Shown one piece after another: positions 1-9,147 of a DNA stretch of 55,574 nt. Each line of letters begins with the position of its first letter. The stretch's first letter is position 1. A program made the position numbers and the translations under genes. Source of the DNA: JAQVEB01 sp028698105 (GTDB lineage: Bacteria; Bacteroidota; Bacteroidia; Bacteroidales; Dysgonomonadaceae); the NCBI GenBank assembly GCA_964293155.1, contig CAXYYA010000023.1, positions 1-55,574 on the forward strand, read 5' to 3'. The notes below the pieces were generated by a model. It did no database searches. It saw only the letters and a list, made by a program, of their open reading frames with translations, and had not been told where the DNA came from.

Positions 1-34
1 GCTGGGCATAAAATTCAAACAATTTAGTATAAAT

Positions 35-42
35 TAATTTTG
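35..42 (+). promoter_or_regulatory. Possible -7 promoter element before cutC
   Basis: The octamer TAATTTTG fits the Bacteroidetes -7 consensus TAnnTTTG and lies 26 bases before the cutC start codon. No TTTG box is visible 19-21 bases upstream, so this is only a half-match. Confidence 0.35.
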
Positions 43-68
43 AAAACATACTTAAAACCATCCGACCG

Positions 69-836
69 ATGAGCTACAAACTCGAAATATGCGCTAACTC
101 CGTCGCCAGTTGTGTGGAGGCACAAAAAGGCGGAGCCCACCGTGTGGAACTTTGCGCGGCAATACCCGAAGGCGGCACCACGCCATCGTACGGCGACATT
201 GCCGTAGCAAGGGAATTGCTTAGAGATACCAAATTAAACGTTATCATCCGTCCCCGCGGAGGCGATTTCCTCTATTCCGAACTGGAACACCGTATCATGC
301 TGAAAGACATTGAAATGTGTCGAAAACTGGGTGTGGACGGCGTGGTGATCGGTTGCCTGACGCCTGACGGCGATGTGGATATGCAAAGAAACCGCGAACT
401 TATTGAAGCCGCCGGCGAAATGAGCGTAACTTTTCATCGCGCGTTCGATATGTGCCGCGACCCGTTTAAAGCGTTGGAGGATATTATTTCTCTCGGTTGC
501 AACATTATCCTTACATCGGGGCAGCAGCCAAAAGCCGAACAAGGTATTTCCCTGCTTAAAAGGCTGGTGGGGAAAGCCGATGAGCGCATCGTTATTATGC
601 CCGGTAGCGGAGTAAACGAAGAAAATATTGCAAAAATAGCGCGTGAAACCGGAGCAACACAGTTTCACTTATCGGCCAGACAACCGGTGAAAAGCCTCAT
701 GGCTTACCGCAATCCGGCCGTTTCCATGGGTGGCGTTAACATCACCGTTAACGAATATGAACAAAATATTACCGATGCGGGAAGAGTGCGTGCCACATTG
801 GAGGCATTAAAAGATACTCAGGAACACAAATTATAA
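69..836 (+). CDS. cutC: CutC family protein
   Basis: 255 residues, the usual length of the CutC family, a cytoplasmic TIM-barrel protein historically linked to copper homeostasis; its enzymatic activity is not established. The N-terminus (LEICANSVASCVEAQKGGAHRVELC) shows the family's typical opening, with later conserved segments VIIRPRGGDF, VIGCLTPDGD, TFHRAFDM, ILTSGQ and IMPGSGV. There is no signal peptide. The start ATG lies in a plausible leader after a -7-like octamer. It sits 19 bases before the GH20 gene on the same strand and may be co-transcribed with it, although no functional link is evident. Family assignment is secure, the copper role is not. Confidence 0.93.
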   Translation: MSYKLEICANSVASCVEAQKGGAHRVELCAAIPEGGTTPSYGDIAVARELLRDTKLNVIIRPRGGDFLYSELEHRIMLKDIEMCRKLGVDGVVIGCLTPDGDVDMQRNRELIEAAGEMSVTFHRAFDMCRDPFKALEDIISLGCNIILTSGQQPKAEQGISLLKRLVGKADERIVIMPGSGVNEENIAKIARETGATQFHLSARQPVKSLMAYRNPAVSMGGVNITVNEYEQNITDAGRVRATLEALKDTQEHKL

Positions 837-855
837 ATCAATTTATAAAAAACGT

Positions 856-3186
856 ATGAAAAAGATCAGAAACATTCTTATGTCTTTGGCAACAGCAGGA
901 CTTTTACTTTCATGCAACAACACCAACAAAGGTGCAGAAGAGGCAGATTATCAGGTTATTCCCTTACCGGCAGAAATAACTACTGCACAAGGAAATCCGT
1001 TTGTATTGTCCGGCTCTACAAAAATCATTTTTCCCGAAGGGAATGAAAAGATGCAACGCAACGCGGAGTTTTTAGCATCGTATTTAGAAGAAAATACCGG
1101 AGTAAAGCCGGCAATTACTTCGGCAACTTCCGATAAAAATGCCATCGTACTCGAACTGGGCTTGCAGAACGAAAATCCGGAGGCTTATCAGGTTACCGTG
1201 AGCGAAAACATGATAACCGTTAAAGGAGCAAGCGAAGCCGGCGTTTTCTACGGCATTCAAACCTTACGCAAATCCACACCAGTGAGTAACGGAAATGTAT
1301 CTTATGCTCCGGCAACGATCAACGATCAGCCCCGATTCGCTTATCGGGGAATGATGCTTGATGTGGCGCGCCACTTCGAGCCGGTGGAATTCGTGAAAAA
1401 ATACATTGATATTCTTGCCTTGCATAACATTAACCGTTTCCACTGGCATTTAACCGATGATCAGGGATGGCGTATCGAGATAAAAAAATATCCGAAACTC
1501 ACCCAAATCGGTTCGCAGCGCAAGGAAACCGTTATCGGAAGAAATACGGGCGAATACGATGGAAAATCACACGGTGGATTTTATACGCAGGACGAAATTA
1601 AAGACATCGTTAAATATGCCGCCGACCGATATATAACCGTTGTTCCCGAAGTTGACCTCCCGGGTCACATGCTTGCCGCATTGGCCGCGTATCCCGAATA
1701 CGGCTGCACCGGCGGGCCTTACGAAGTGGCCACAAGCTGGGGTGTTTTCGATGACGTGCTTTGCCCCGGAAAAGATACGACATTCGTCTTTCTGGAAGAT
1801 GTGTTGACAGAAGTAATGGAACTGTTTCCGTCGAAATACATCCATATCGGAGGCGATGAAAGCCCGAAGGTACGCTGGGAGCAATGTCCCGATTGCCAAA
1901 AACGCATCAAAGAACTTGGGCTGAAAGACGGAAAACACAAAAAAGAGTTTTATTTGCAAAGTTATGTCACGGCCCGTATTGAGAAGTTTTTAAACGATCA
2001 CGGAAGAAGCATTATCGGCTGGGATGAGATTCTGGAAGGCGAACTGGCTCCAAATGCCACGGTAATGTCGTGGCGCGGCATGTCCGGCGGTATTGAGGCG
2101 GCAAAAATGAATCACGATGTGATTATGACGCCAACCACCTATTGTTATTTCGATTATTACCAAACACAGGATACCGATAACGAACCGCTCGCCATCGGCG
2201 GCTACCTGCCTATTGATAAGGTTTACAGCTTTAAACCTGCTCCCGATGAACTTACACCGGATCAGAAAAAATACATCATAGGTGCGCAAGCCAATTTGTG
2301 GACAGAATATATAGACACACCACAACAAGTGGAGTACATGATTTTGCCCCGCCTCGCCGCTATGTGCGAAGTGCAGTGGACGCAACCCGAAAAGAAAAAT
2401 TACCAGAACTTCTTAAAACGACTTCCCCGTTTACTGGCGTTGTACAACAAATTGGGCTATAACTATGCTACGCATGTCTTTGACCTACAGGCTAAAATGA
2501 TTCCCAATTTCGAGACGAATTCGCTGGATGTTGAATTGTCCACCATAGACAGCGCAGCCATCTATTACACCCTGGACGGTTCTGAACCTACCGACCAATC
2601 CAACAAATACGAGGGCAAATTCAACATCAGGGAAAATACCGAATTAAAAGCCGTAGCGTTACGCGAAAATGGGAGAAAAAGCAAAATCCTCGACGAAAAA
2701 GTTGAAGTGGTGAAATCCACTTTCAAACCCGTGAAATTACTGACAAAACCCGCACCCAACTATAAATCAACAGGAGAAGGATTGCTGGTTGACGGATTGC
2801 TGGGCAGCAGTTTGAACTATAAAACGGGAAAATGGATGGGATTTCAGGATGAAGATCTCGTGGCGCTAATTGATATGCTGGAACCGACGGAGATATCGAA
2901 TGCTGAAGTAAGAACGGCGGTGGTAACCGGCGATTGGATTTTTGACGCATCGCAAATTTCGGTAGAATCATCGAACAACGACTCCATATTCACTCCGGTA
3001 AACAGCCAAAAATACATTGATGCCCACTCCGAAAACTGGTCGGATGTGGTAACGCACACCTTATCTTTTTCTCCGGTAACAGCCCGTTATTTCAAAGTTA
3101 CCGTCAGCCCTACCCTCATGCCGGCCTGGCATCCTGGAAAAGGCAATAGAGCATATATTTTTGTTGATGAAATAAAACTGGACTAA
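856..3186 (+). CDS. Exported GH20 beta-N-acetylhexosaminidase (lipoprotein)
   Basis: 776 residues. A lipoprotein signal peptide ends at Cys20 (LLLSC), placing the enzyme in the envelope, probably periplasmic or surface exposed. Residues about 33-160 form the GH20b N-terminal domain. Residues about 163-500 are the GH20 barrel with the catalytic Asp334-Glu335 pair in HIGGDE; Asp stabilises the acetamido oxazolinium and Glu is the acid/base. The part after about 545 contains a chitobiase/FN3-like segment (YYTLDGSEPT) and a C-terminal discoidin-like domain, a common Bacteroidetes layout. It would remove terminal GlcNAc or GalNAc from glycans such as mucin, host N-glycans or chitin oligomers. It is not in a SusCD locus here, so the substrate is open. 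A hairpin terminator follows. Confidence 0.95.
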   Translation: MKKIRNILMSLATAGLLLSCNNTNKGAEEADYQVIPLPAEITTAQGNPFVLSGSTKIIFPEGNEKMQRNAEFLASYLEENTGVKPAITSATSDKNAIVLELGLQNENPEAYQVTVSENMITVKGASEAGVFYGIQTLRKSTPVSNGNVSYAPATINDQPRFAYRGMMLDVARHFEPVEFVKKYIDILALHNINRFHWHLTDDQGWRIEIKKYPKLTQIGSQRKETVIGRNTGEYDGKSHGGFYTQDEIKDIVKYAADRYITVVPEVDLPGHMLAALAAYPEYGCTGGPYEVATSWGVFDDVLCPGKDTTFVFLEDVLTEVMELFPSKYIHIGGDESPKVRWEQCPDCQKRIKELGLKDGKHKKEFYLQSYVTARIEKFLNDHGRSIIGWDEILEGELAPNATVMSWRGMSGGIEAAKMNHDVIMTPTTYCYFDYYQTQDTDNEPLAIGGYLPIDKVYSFKPAPDELTPDQKKYIIGAQANLWTEYIDTPQQVEYMILPRLAAMCEVQWTQPEKKNYQNFLKRLPRLLALYNKLGYNYATHVFDLQAKMIPNFETNSLDVELSTIDSAAIYYTLDGSEPTDQSNKYEGKFNIRENTELKAVALRENGRKSKILDEKVEVVKSTFKPVKLLTKPAPNYKSTGEGLLVDGLLGSSLNYKTGKWMGFQDEDLVALIDMLEPTEISNAEVRTAVVTGDWIFDASQISVESSNNDSIFTPVNSQKYIDAHSENWSDVVTHTLSFSPVTARYFKVTVSPTLMPAWHPGKGNRAYIFVDEIKLD

Positions 3187-3201
3187 GCTCAACAGAATAC
3201 G

Positions 3202-3240
3202 CACAAAAAAACCGGGAGCGAAATCTTCCGGTTTTTTGTG
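3202..3240. terminator. Bidirectional terminator between GH20 and nhaD
   Basis: An A-rich arm ending ACCGG pairs with CCGGTTTTTTGTG across a loop of about 12 bases, giving a GC core with A and T flanks on both strands. It lies between two convergent genes and can serve both. Confidence 0.8.
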
Positions 3241-3256
3241 TTATACAAAATGCACG

Positions 3257-4663
3257 TTACATCCATAGGAAAAATATAAATGCACCGGCCACGTAGCCCA
3301 GAATGGAAAGCGGCGTAAATCGTTTGAAATAATACATAAAACTGATCTTCTCAAGCCCCATCACGGTTACACCTGTTGCTGAACCGATAATAAAAATACT
3401 TCCGCCGGTAACGGCACAATAAGCCAAAAATGTCCAAAAAGAACCGTCGGCAACAAATGACTGAAGATAAGGCGTTACAGCCGATGCCGCATCCACAACC
3501 GGATACATTCCCATGGTAGCCGCAACCAACGCTACGTTGTCGGTAAACGAGGAAGCAAGACCAACCAGAAAACTGATCACCGATGGCTGCTTAACTGAAT
3601 TGGAAAGAAAATCGGCAAAAATGGTCAGCTGTCCGCCCGTTTCCAACGCCGCTACCGACATTAATATGCCTAAAAAGAAAAAGATGGTAGGCAAATCAAC
3701 CGATCGGAACAATTTCGATATTCTGAGTTTATTGGTATCCTGAATAGTTTTTATGCGTCCGTACATCAAATCGGTATAAATCCACAAAAAAACCAAACCC
3801 AACAGTACGCACATGAATGCGGGAAGATGGGTTGTCATCTGAAAAACGGGGACGAGGGCCAATGAAAGAAAACCAATAACGAAAATGGTTACCCTGGAAT
3901 GGAACGGAATATATTGAACGTAAGCATCTTGCTCTGATACTTCGCTTTCTACGCGTAACTTCGTCCCTTTTTTGAACAACCAAAAATGTGCGATGACCAA
4001 AGGAACCAATAAATTTGTGAGCGCCGGAAGAAAAACATGCGTGATTTGATGCGCCGCACCAATATTCCCGCCCGTCCATAAAAGCAAGGTTGTTACATCG
4101 CCAATGGGCGACCATGATCCGCCGGCATTGGCCGCGATCACAATGATGGAAGCGTATTTCATCCGGTCGGTTGCATCGGGTACCAGTTTCCGAAGAATGG
4201 CAATTAACACGATAGCAGCGGCCAGATTGTCCAACAATGCCGAGAAGAAAAAAGACGATAATCCCATGTACCACAACATCCGGCGTTTATCGGAAGTTTT
4301 CAGGTAGTTTGCCACGGCCATGAAGCCGCCATGCTTATCCACAATGTTGACGATCAGCATGGAACACATCACGAAAAACAACGTTTCCGATACGTTGCCC
4401 AAGTGAAAAATGAGGGCTCTATCGGTCAGATAACTCAAAACCTGGTCTTTGGTGGACAGTGAAGATAAATTGCTGTTCGCAATAAAACGCAAAAATCCTT
4501 CGTTTTGCTTCTCAGCTAAAATATGGACGCCGTTTAACATCAATATCATCCACAGCAAAATAGACATCAGTACAGCAGTTGCCGCCTTGTTGATTCGTAT
4601 TTTGTCCTCCAGGGCAATCGCTACAATTCCCAGGACAAAAATAACCGGCATAATTAAATACAT
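3257..4663 (-). CDS. nhaD: NhaD-type Na+/H+ antiporter
   Basis: 468 residues, hydrophobic throughout with about 11-13 predicted membrane spans and no cleavable signal peptide. The sequence matches the NhaD branch of the ion transporter superfamily: an early ALEDKIRINKAA segment, LFFVMCSMLIVNIVD, FFFSALLDNLAAAIV, ANAGGSWSPIGDVTT and SFTDNVALVAATMGMYP. The two helical-break segments rich in Asn, Asp, Gly and Ser are where substrate is expected to bind. Its likely role is sodium export in exchange for protons in the inner membrane. It starts 14 bases downstream of nfo on the same strand, so the two probably share a transcript. Ion selectivity is inferred from the family. Confidence 0.9.
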   Translation of the reverse strand: MYLIMPVIFVLGIVAIALEDKIRINKAATAVLMSILLWMILMLNGVHILAEKQNEGFLRFIANSNLSSLSTKDQVLSYLTDRALIFHLGNVSETLFFVMCSMLIVNIVDKHGGFMAVANYLKTSDKRRMLWYMGLSSFFFSALLDNLAAAIVLIAILRKLVPDATDRMKYASIIVIAANAGGSWSPIGDVTTLLLWTGGNIGAAHQITHVFLPALTNLLVPLVIAHFWLFKKGTKLRVESEVSEQDAYVQYIPFHSRVTIFVIGFLSLALVPVFQMTTHLPAFMCVLLGLVFLWIYTDLMYGRIKTIQDTNKLRISKLFRSVDLPTIFFFLGILMSVAALETGGQLTIFADFLSNSVKQPSVISFLVGLASSFTDNVALVAATMGMYPVVDAASAVTPYLQSFVADGSFWTFLAYCAVTGGSIFIIGSATGVTVMGLEKISFMYYFKRFTPLSILGYVAGAFIFFLWM

Positions 4664-4677
4664 ACAGTCTCCAAAAT

Positions 4678-5520
4678 TTATTTCGCAAGCGAATAAAGCA
4701 ATTGGATTTCCTGCGCCCAGATGCTGTCGTCGGGGGTTTCCAAGATAAGCGGCATGTCGTCGAAACGCGGATCGTTCATAATGAAGCCAAACAAATCCAT
4801 GTTCATCAGGCCTTTGCCGATACTGTCGTGACGATCCACGCGCGAAGCCAGTTCTTTTTTGGAATCGTTGATGTGCATTCCTTTTAAATAATGAAATCCA
4901 ACGATTTGTGCAAATTTAGCGAAGGTTTCATCGAACGCGTCTTTCGTCCGAATTTCATAACCTGAAGCCAATGTGTGAGCCGTATCGAGGCAAACGCCTA
5001 CCCGACTTTTATCCTCCACTTTGGCGATAATGTGCGCAATTTGTTCAAAGGTGTGCCCAAGATTCGTTCCCTGTCCGGCCGTATTTTCTATCACAGCCGT
5101 AACGCCTTTGGTTCTGTCGAGAGCCATGTTTACGGACTCGGCAATGCGGTCGAGACATGCGTCAATGGGTATTTGGTTAAGGTGGCTTCCCGGATGAAAA
5201 TTAAAGCGATTCAATCCCAGTTGTTCGCACCGCTGCATCTCGTCAAAAAACGCGGAGCGTGATTTTTTCAATCCTTCTTCTTCGGGATGTCCCAGGTTGA
5301 TGAGATAACTGTCGTGGGGAAGGATATAATCGGGAGAAAAGCCGTATTCTTCGCATCGCGATTTAAACAGATCAATATTTTGTTGCGTGTATGGTGCGGC
5401 AAACCACTGCCGTTGATTTTTTGTGAAAAAGGCAAAAGCTTTTGCCCCAATCGCATTTGCGTTCACGGGCGCATTTTCCACGCCGCCCGATGCACTGATG
5501 TGTGCTCCAACATACTTCAT
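4678..5520 (-). CDS. nfo: Endonuclease IV (AP endonuclease)
   Basis: 280 residues from the chosen ATG, the normal family length. The reading frame is open for 23 more codons upstream, but the family begins at MKYVGAHISASGG, so the start at 5520 is preferred. The TIM-barrel metal-site motifs are all present: HISASGG, HDSYLINLG, NFHPGSH, ENTAGQG, CLDTAHTLASGY, GMHINDSK and RHDSIGKG, supplying the His, Asp and Glu ligands of the trinuclear zinc centre. It nicks DNA 5' of abasic sites in base excision repair, in the cytoplasm. A TATCTTTG -7 element lies 46 bases before the start. nhaD follows after 14 bases. Confidence 0.96.
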   Translation of the reverse strand: MKYVGAHISASGGVENAPVNANAIGAKAFAFFTKNQRQWFAAPYTQQNIDLFKSRCEEYGFSPDYILPHDSYLINLGHPEEEGLKKSRSAFFDEMQRCEQLGLNRFNFHPGSHLNQIPIDACLDRIAESVNMALDRTKGVTAVIENTAGQGTNLGHTFEQIAHIIAKVEDKSRVGVCLDTAHTLASGYEIRTKDAFDETFAKFAQIVGFHYLKGMHINDSKKELASRVDRHDSIGKGLMNMDLFGFIMNDPRFDDMPLILETPDDSIWAQEIQLLYSLAK

Positions 5521-5565
5521 AATTCTTCGGATTTTTTTTGACTGGTTTAATTTCTTAATTGTGCA

Positions 5566-5573
5566 CAAAGATA
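5566..5573 (-). promoter_or_regulatory. Probable -7 element of nfo-nhaD
   Basis: On the minus strand this reads TATCTTTG, a frequent form of the TAnnTTTG Bacteroidetes box, placed 46 bases before the nfo ATG. A TTTG box exists upstream but with 24 bases between, longer than the usual 19-21. Confidence 0.5.
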
Positions 5574-5692
5574 CGGTTATCTCACTCAAATTGTCATCAA
5601 AACGTCAAAAAATATTTTGGAATTCTTTTTCCGGTACGGAGAAAAATAACTAAATTGCATCGTTATTTTTTAAACATCAAATCATCGAAATC

Positions 5693-6013
5693 ATGCTTAT
5701 TACCACTACAAACACCATTGAAGGAAAACGAATTACGGCCTATTACGGAATCGTGAGCGGGGAAACCATTATCGGAGCCAATATTGTAAAAGATTTTTTT
5801 GCATCCATCACCGATATTGTCGGCGGCCGTTCCGGCAAATACGAACAGGTTCTTCGCGAAGCGAAACAGATAGCTTTGCGCGAAATGGAAGAAAACGCCG
5901 CAAGATTGGGCGCCAACGCCATTGTTGCTGTTGACCTTGATTATGAAACCATTGGCGATAAGGGGAGCATGATGATGGTTTCCGCATCGGGAACGGCGGT
6001 GAAAGTGGAATGA
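5693..6013 (+). CDS. YbjQ/UPF0145 family protein
   Basis: 106 residues, typical for the YbjQ (UPF0145, heavy-metal-binding-like) family. Recognisable segments are ITTTNTIEGKRI, YYGIVSGETIIGANIVKDFFA, DIVGGRSGKYEQ, REMEENAARLGANAIVAVDLDYETIG and a C-terminal GTAVKVE strand. Members form small cytoplasmic pentamers and their biochemical role is unknown. It stands alone between the divergent nfo gene and the oxidoreductase operon, 57 bases before the latter. Homology is clear; I assign no function. Confidence 0.9.
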   Translation: MLITTTNTIEGKRITAYYGIVSGETIIGANIVKDFFASITDIVGGRSGKYEQVLREAKQIALREMEENAARLGANAIVAVDLDYETIGDKGSMMMVSASGTAVKVE

Positions 6014-6070
6014 AGAATAGCATTATATCTCTGATAATCAAATAATAAAATAAGAAAAACACTACAAAAC

Positions 6071-7588
6071 ATGAAAAAGATAAACCGACGCGATTTTTTA
6101 AGTTACACCGGTTCGGCAGTGGCATTTACTATTCTTCCGAGAAACGTGCTCGGAGGAGCCGGATTTGTTGCGCCAAGCGATAAAATAACCCTTGGCCTTA
6201 TCGGTGCGGGGATGCAGCAAATGGGTGAACTGGTAAGCTTGATTCCCGACGAACGGATTCAGGTTGTTTCCGTTTGTGATCCCAACAAATATCCTATCGG
6301 ATACCGGCAATGGGGTGCAGGAAACGGATTAAAAAACAGCGTGCGAAAACTGCTGGGTGACTCATGGTGGGGAGGTGAAGTAAACGTAACGGCAGGTAGG
6401 GATTGCGGGCAGAGTTTCGTGAATCAGTATTATGCTAAAAAACGAAACGTAAAAAACTATTCGGCTTGTAACGCTTATTCGGATTTCCGGGAGATGTTGG
6501 AAAATGAGAAAAACATGGACGCGGTAAAAATTATCGTTCCCGATCACGCGTATCCGCCCATCATCATCAGTTCACTAAAAAAGGGTAAACACGTTATTGC
6601 CCACAAGCCGCTGGGGAACCGTGTTTCTGAAACAAGAGCGGTTTTTGATGCCGTAAAGGCGAATCCTCATTTAACTACACATATGTTGGCTTGGGGGCCA
6701 ATACATGACAGGTACGAAACCGTGAAAAAATGGATTGACAGCGGCGTGATCGGCAAATTGAAGGAAATACACAACTGGTCTTACAGGCCGGTGTGGCAGC
6801 AATGGCAAACCTATTTTGCCGAAAGGCCGGAAATCCCGAAAGGATTCGACTGGGATTTATGGTTAGGCGCCTGGCCCGACAGGCCTTATCATCCCAATTA
6901 CACGCACACCGTATATCGCGGTTGGTATGATTTCGGGGCCGGTAGCATTGCCGATATGGGTATCTACAGCCTCTGGCCTCTGTTTACGACTTTTGGCGTG
7001 GATGCACCACCCTATTCGATAGAAACAATGGGCACTACGACCAAAACAATTGGCGAGCACGACGAAATGAAAGATGTCCCCAACAACGTTGCTTTTCCCT
7101 TATCATCGGTTGTCAGGTGGAAATTTGCCGCTTCAAAAGGGACAGGCCCGTTCGATCTTTTCTGGTACGATGGCGGCATGAGGCCTCCCACTCCGCCCGA
7201 AATTGAAATAGACAACAAAGAGCTGGAAAGCGAAGGGATGATGTTTGTGGGCGATAAAGGGAAGATTCTGGGCGGTTTCCGATGCGAAAATCCGGTCATT
7301 ATCCCCGAATCCAGAATGATGGAAGTAACCGAAATGAAAACACTGGAAGAGCCTCGTCCGGAAAGAAATGCAACAGACATCTGGATTGATGCCATTCTGA
7401 ACAAAAAACAATCACCGGGCAATATGTTGGATTCGTGGCCGATCATCGAAACGGCACATCTGGCAACCGCTGCTTTCAGAACCGGTAAGAAAATAATATA
7501 CGATCACAAGAGTATGAAAATCACCAACATTCCCGATGCCAACAAATATCTGTACCGGTCGGAATACCGGAAAGGCTGGGAAATTTAA
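6071..7588 (+). CDS. Tat-exported Gfo/Idh/MocA family oxidoreductase
   Basis: 505 residues. It opens with a twin-arginine signal (NRRDFLSYTGSAVAF), indicating folded export with a bound cofactor. The Rossmann fold begins about residue 40 (LGLIGAGMQQMGE), followed by VVSVCDPN, VKIIVPDHAYPPII and the AHKPLG motif, the family's variant of EKP. The C-terminal half matches the substrate-binding domain, with WLGAWPDRPYHPNYTH and GAGSIADMGIYSLWPLF. Family members use NAD(P)(H) on sugars and derivatives; exported ones carry a tightly held cofactor. It is the first gene of a five-gene operon with a TIM-barrel protein, GMC dehydrogenase subunits and a multihaem cytochrome, so a role in keto-sugar conversion is inferred. 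The substrate cannot be read from sequence. Confidence 0.9.
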   Translation: MKKINRRDFLSYTGSAVAFTILPRNVLGGAGFVAPSDKITLGLIGAGMQQMGELVSLIPDERIQVVSVCDPNKYPIGYRQWGAGNGLKNSVRKLLGDSWWGGEVNVTAGRDCGQSFVNQYYAKKRNVKNYSACNAYSDFREMLENEKNMDAVKIIVPDHAYPPIIISSLKKGKHVIAHKPLGNRVSETRAVFDAVKANPHLTTHMLAWGPIHDRYETVKKWIDSGVIGKLKEIHNWSYRPVWQQWQTYFAERPEIPKGFDWDLWLGAWPDRPYHPNYTHTVYRGWYDFGAGSIADMGIYSLWPLFTTFGVDAPPYSIETMGTTTKTIGEHDEMKDVPNNVAFPLSSVVRWKFAASKGTGPFDLFWYDGGMRPPTPPEIEIDNKELESEGMMFVGDKGKILGGFRCENPVIIPESRMMEVTEMKTLEEPRPERNATDIWIDAILNKKQSPGNMLDSWPIIETAHLATAAFRTGKKIIYDHKSMKITNIPDANKYLYRSEYRKGWEI

Positions 7589-7622
7589 TCTGTAAAAAAT
7601 TATCATTTAAAAATCAACAAAT

Positions 7623-8510
7623 ATGAAAAATGTTACCCGACGCGGTTTCATCGAAAAATCGCTTGCTATCGGAGCCGGAACTTTTATCGCTCCTTCCATT
7701 CTGAAAATGCAGTCTGCTCAGGCTACACCTATGTCCGAATCGGCATGGATAGGCAAAAACGATATTTCTCTTGCGCAATGGTCATTAGTGGACGAAGTAA
7801 GAAGCGGTAAATGGAAAACGCTGGATTTTCCGAGGATTGCCCGCGAAGATTTCGGACTGAACGGAATTGAATTCGTGAACACGCTTTTTGAAGTTCCCAT
7901 TGCCAATTACCTGAATCAATTGAAAAATAATGCTGCTGATCAAGGTGTTAAAATGGTTTTGATAATGGTGGATGCCGAAGGTGAAACCTGCACACCATCC
8001 AAAGAAGAACGAAAGCAAACCTTAATCAACCACCGTAAATGGATCGATATCGCGCAATACCTCGGTTGTCATGCCATTCGTACGAACTGTATCGGTGCAA
8101 AGGATATCGACAAAACCGAAGCGCTTAAATGGGCTGCTGAAACCTACAATATGATGCTCGAACATGCTGTTCCTGCCGGAATCAGTATTTTAATAGAAAA
8201 TCATGGTGGGGTATCCAACGATGCCGACTGGATTGTATCACTGATGAAGGAAGTCAACAGCAAATATTTCGGCGTTCTGCCCGATTGGAGAGAACCGGGT
8301 TCACAATTCGATAATGTAGGGTTCCTACAAAAGACACTTCCTTACGCCGGAGGAATGTCGTTCAGAAATCAACCGTCGGACGCACTCACCGAAAAAATGA
8401 TAAAGATGACTTACGATGCCGGTTTCAGAGGCTGGTACGGAATTGAATCTTCAGGACGCGAAAATATCAAAAAAAGCAAAGAATTATTATTGAAGTACTT
8501 ACCGATGTAA
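7623..8510 (+). CDS. Tat-exported sugar phosphate isomerase/epimerase-like TIM barrel
   Basis: 295 residues with a Tat signal (TRRGFIEKSLAIGAG, cleavage likely after SAQA near residue 34). The rest is an AP-endonuclease-2/xylose-isomerase-like TIM barrel: GIEFVNTLFE, KMVLIMVDAEGE, AIRTNCIGAKD, ISILIENHGGVSND, GVLPDWREPG, MSFRNQ and YGIESSGRE, supplying the Glu/Asp/His metal ligands of the family. Such proteins isomerise, epimerise or lyse sugars and inositols; related genes occur with Gfo/Idh/MocA genes in keto-sugar pathways of gut Bacteroidetes. It lies 34 bases after the oxidoreductase and 13 before the dehydrogenase small subunit. Periplasmic location follows from the signal; the reaction is unknown. 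Confidence 0.88.
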   Translation: MKNVTRRGFIEKSLAIGAGTFIAPSILKMQSAQATPMSESAWIGKNDISLAQWSLVDEVRSGKWKTLDFPRIAREDFGLNGIEFVNTLFEVPIANYLNQLKNNAADQGVKMVLIMVDAEGETCTPSKEERKQTLINHRKWIDIAQYLGCHAIRTNCIGAKDIDKTEALKWAAETYNMMLEHAVPAGISILIENHGGVSNDADWIVSLMKEVNSKYFGVLPDWREPGSQFDNVGFLQKTLPYAGGMSFRNQPSDALTEKMIKMTYDAGFRGWYGIESSGRENIKKSKELLLKYLPM

Positions 8511-8523
8511 TCTTTTTTGATTC

Positions 8524-9147
8524 ATGGATGAAACAATTTACTCCCGAAGAAAATTCATAAAAACACTCAGCATCGGTGTGGGCAGTTTACTGCTGCTGCC
8601 AAGATGTACATTTAGTAAGGCTTCCGACTGGAGATTTTTCACAAACGAAGAAGGCGCGCTGGTAGATGCCATTGTGGAGCAAATAATTCCAACCGATGAA
8701 TGGCCGGGGGCCAAGTACGCTATGGTAACCAACTTCATCGATAAGCAATTAGTCGGACCTTACACAAGACATCAGGAGATTTATCGAAACAGCCTTTCGG
8801 CTATTCAAATAGCTTGCAAAAAAGCTTTTAGCAAGAAATTCGAGGAGCTGGCCTGGGATGAACAAACCGATTTTCTGGTAAGCCTGGAGAAAAACGAAAT
8901 CGCAACTAAGGTGCTCGATAAATCTGTTGCCAACGGAAATCCAATCCGCGATGCAGATAAAGCTATTATTGAAAATTGGCTGAAAAGCAACTTCTTCAGC
9001 CTGATTCGAAACCACACGATGCAGGGTTTTTACGGAAGTCCGCGCCACGGGGGCAATTACAAATTCGTCAGTTACCGGATGATCGGTCTGGATCCGTATC
9101 CGATCATGGGCCAAAACCGATATAAAGCAAGCAGCAATGGCCAATAA
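8524..9147 (+). CDS. Gluconate 2-dehydrogenase subunit 3 family protein (Tat small subunit)
   Basis: 207 residues. The N-terminus carries a twin-arginine signal (SRRKFIKTLSIGVGSLLLLP). The remainder matches the small subunit of membrane-bound GMC dehydrogenases (gluconate 2-dehydrogenase subunit 3 family): ALVDAIVEQIIPTDEWPGA, FIDKQL, and the C-terminal GFYGSPRHGGNYKFVSYRMIGLD. In characterised gluconate, sorbitol and glucoside 3-dehydrogenases this subunit brings the flavoprotein through the Tat pathway and stabilises it. Here it overlaps the following GMC gene by 11 bases, which implies translational coupling and a stoichiometric complex. The GMC subunit lacks its own signal, consistent with piggyback export. 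Confidence 0.9.
   Translation: MDETIYSRRKFIKTLSIGVGSLLLLPRCTFSKASDWRFFTNEEGALVDAIVEQIIPTDEWPGAKYAMVTNFIDKQLVGPYTRHQEIYRNSLSAIQIACKKAFSKKFEELAWDEQTDFLVSLEKNEIATKVLDKSVANGNPIRDADKAIIENWLKSNFFSLIRNHTMQGFYGSPRHGGNYKFVSYRMIGLDPYPIMGQNRYKASSNGQ

Noticed and set aside
5521..5589. Upstream start for nfo
   Set aside because: The extra 23 residues are not family-like, and the -7 promoter box lies within them.
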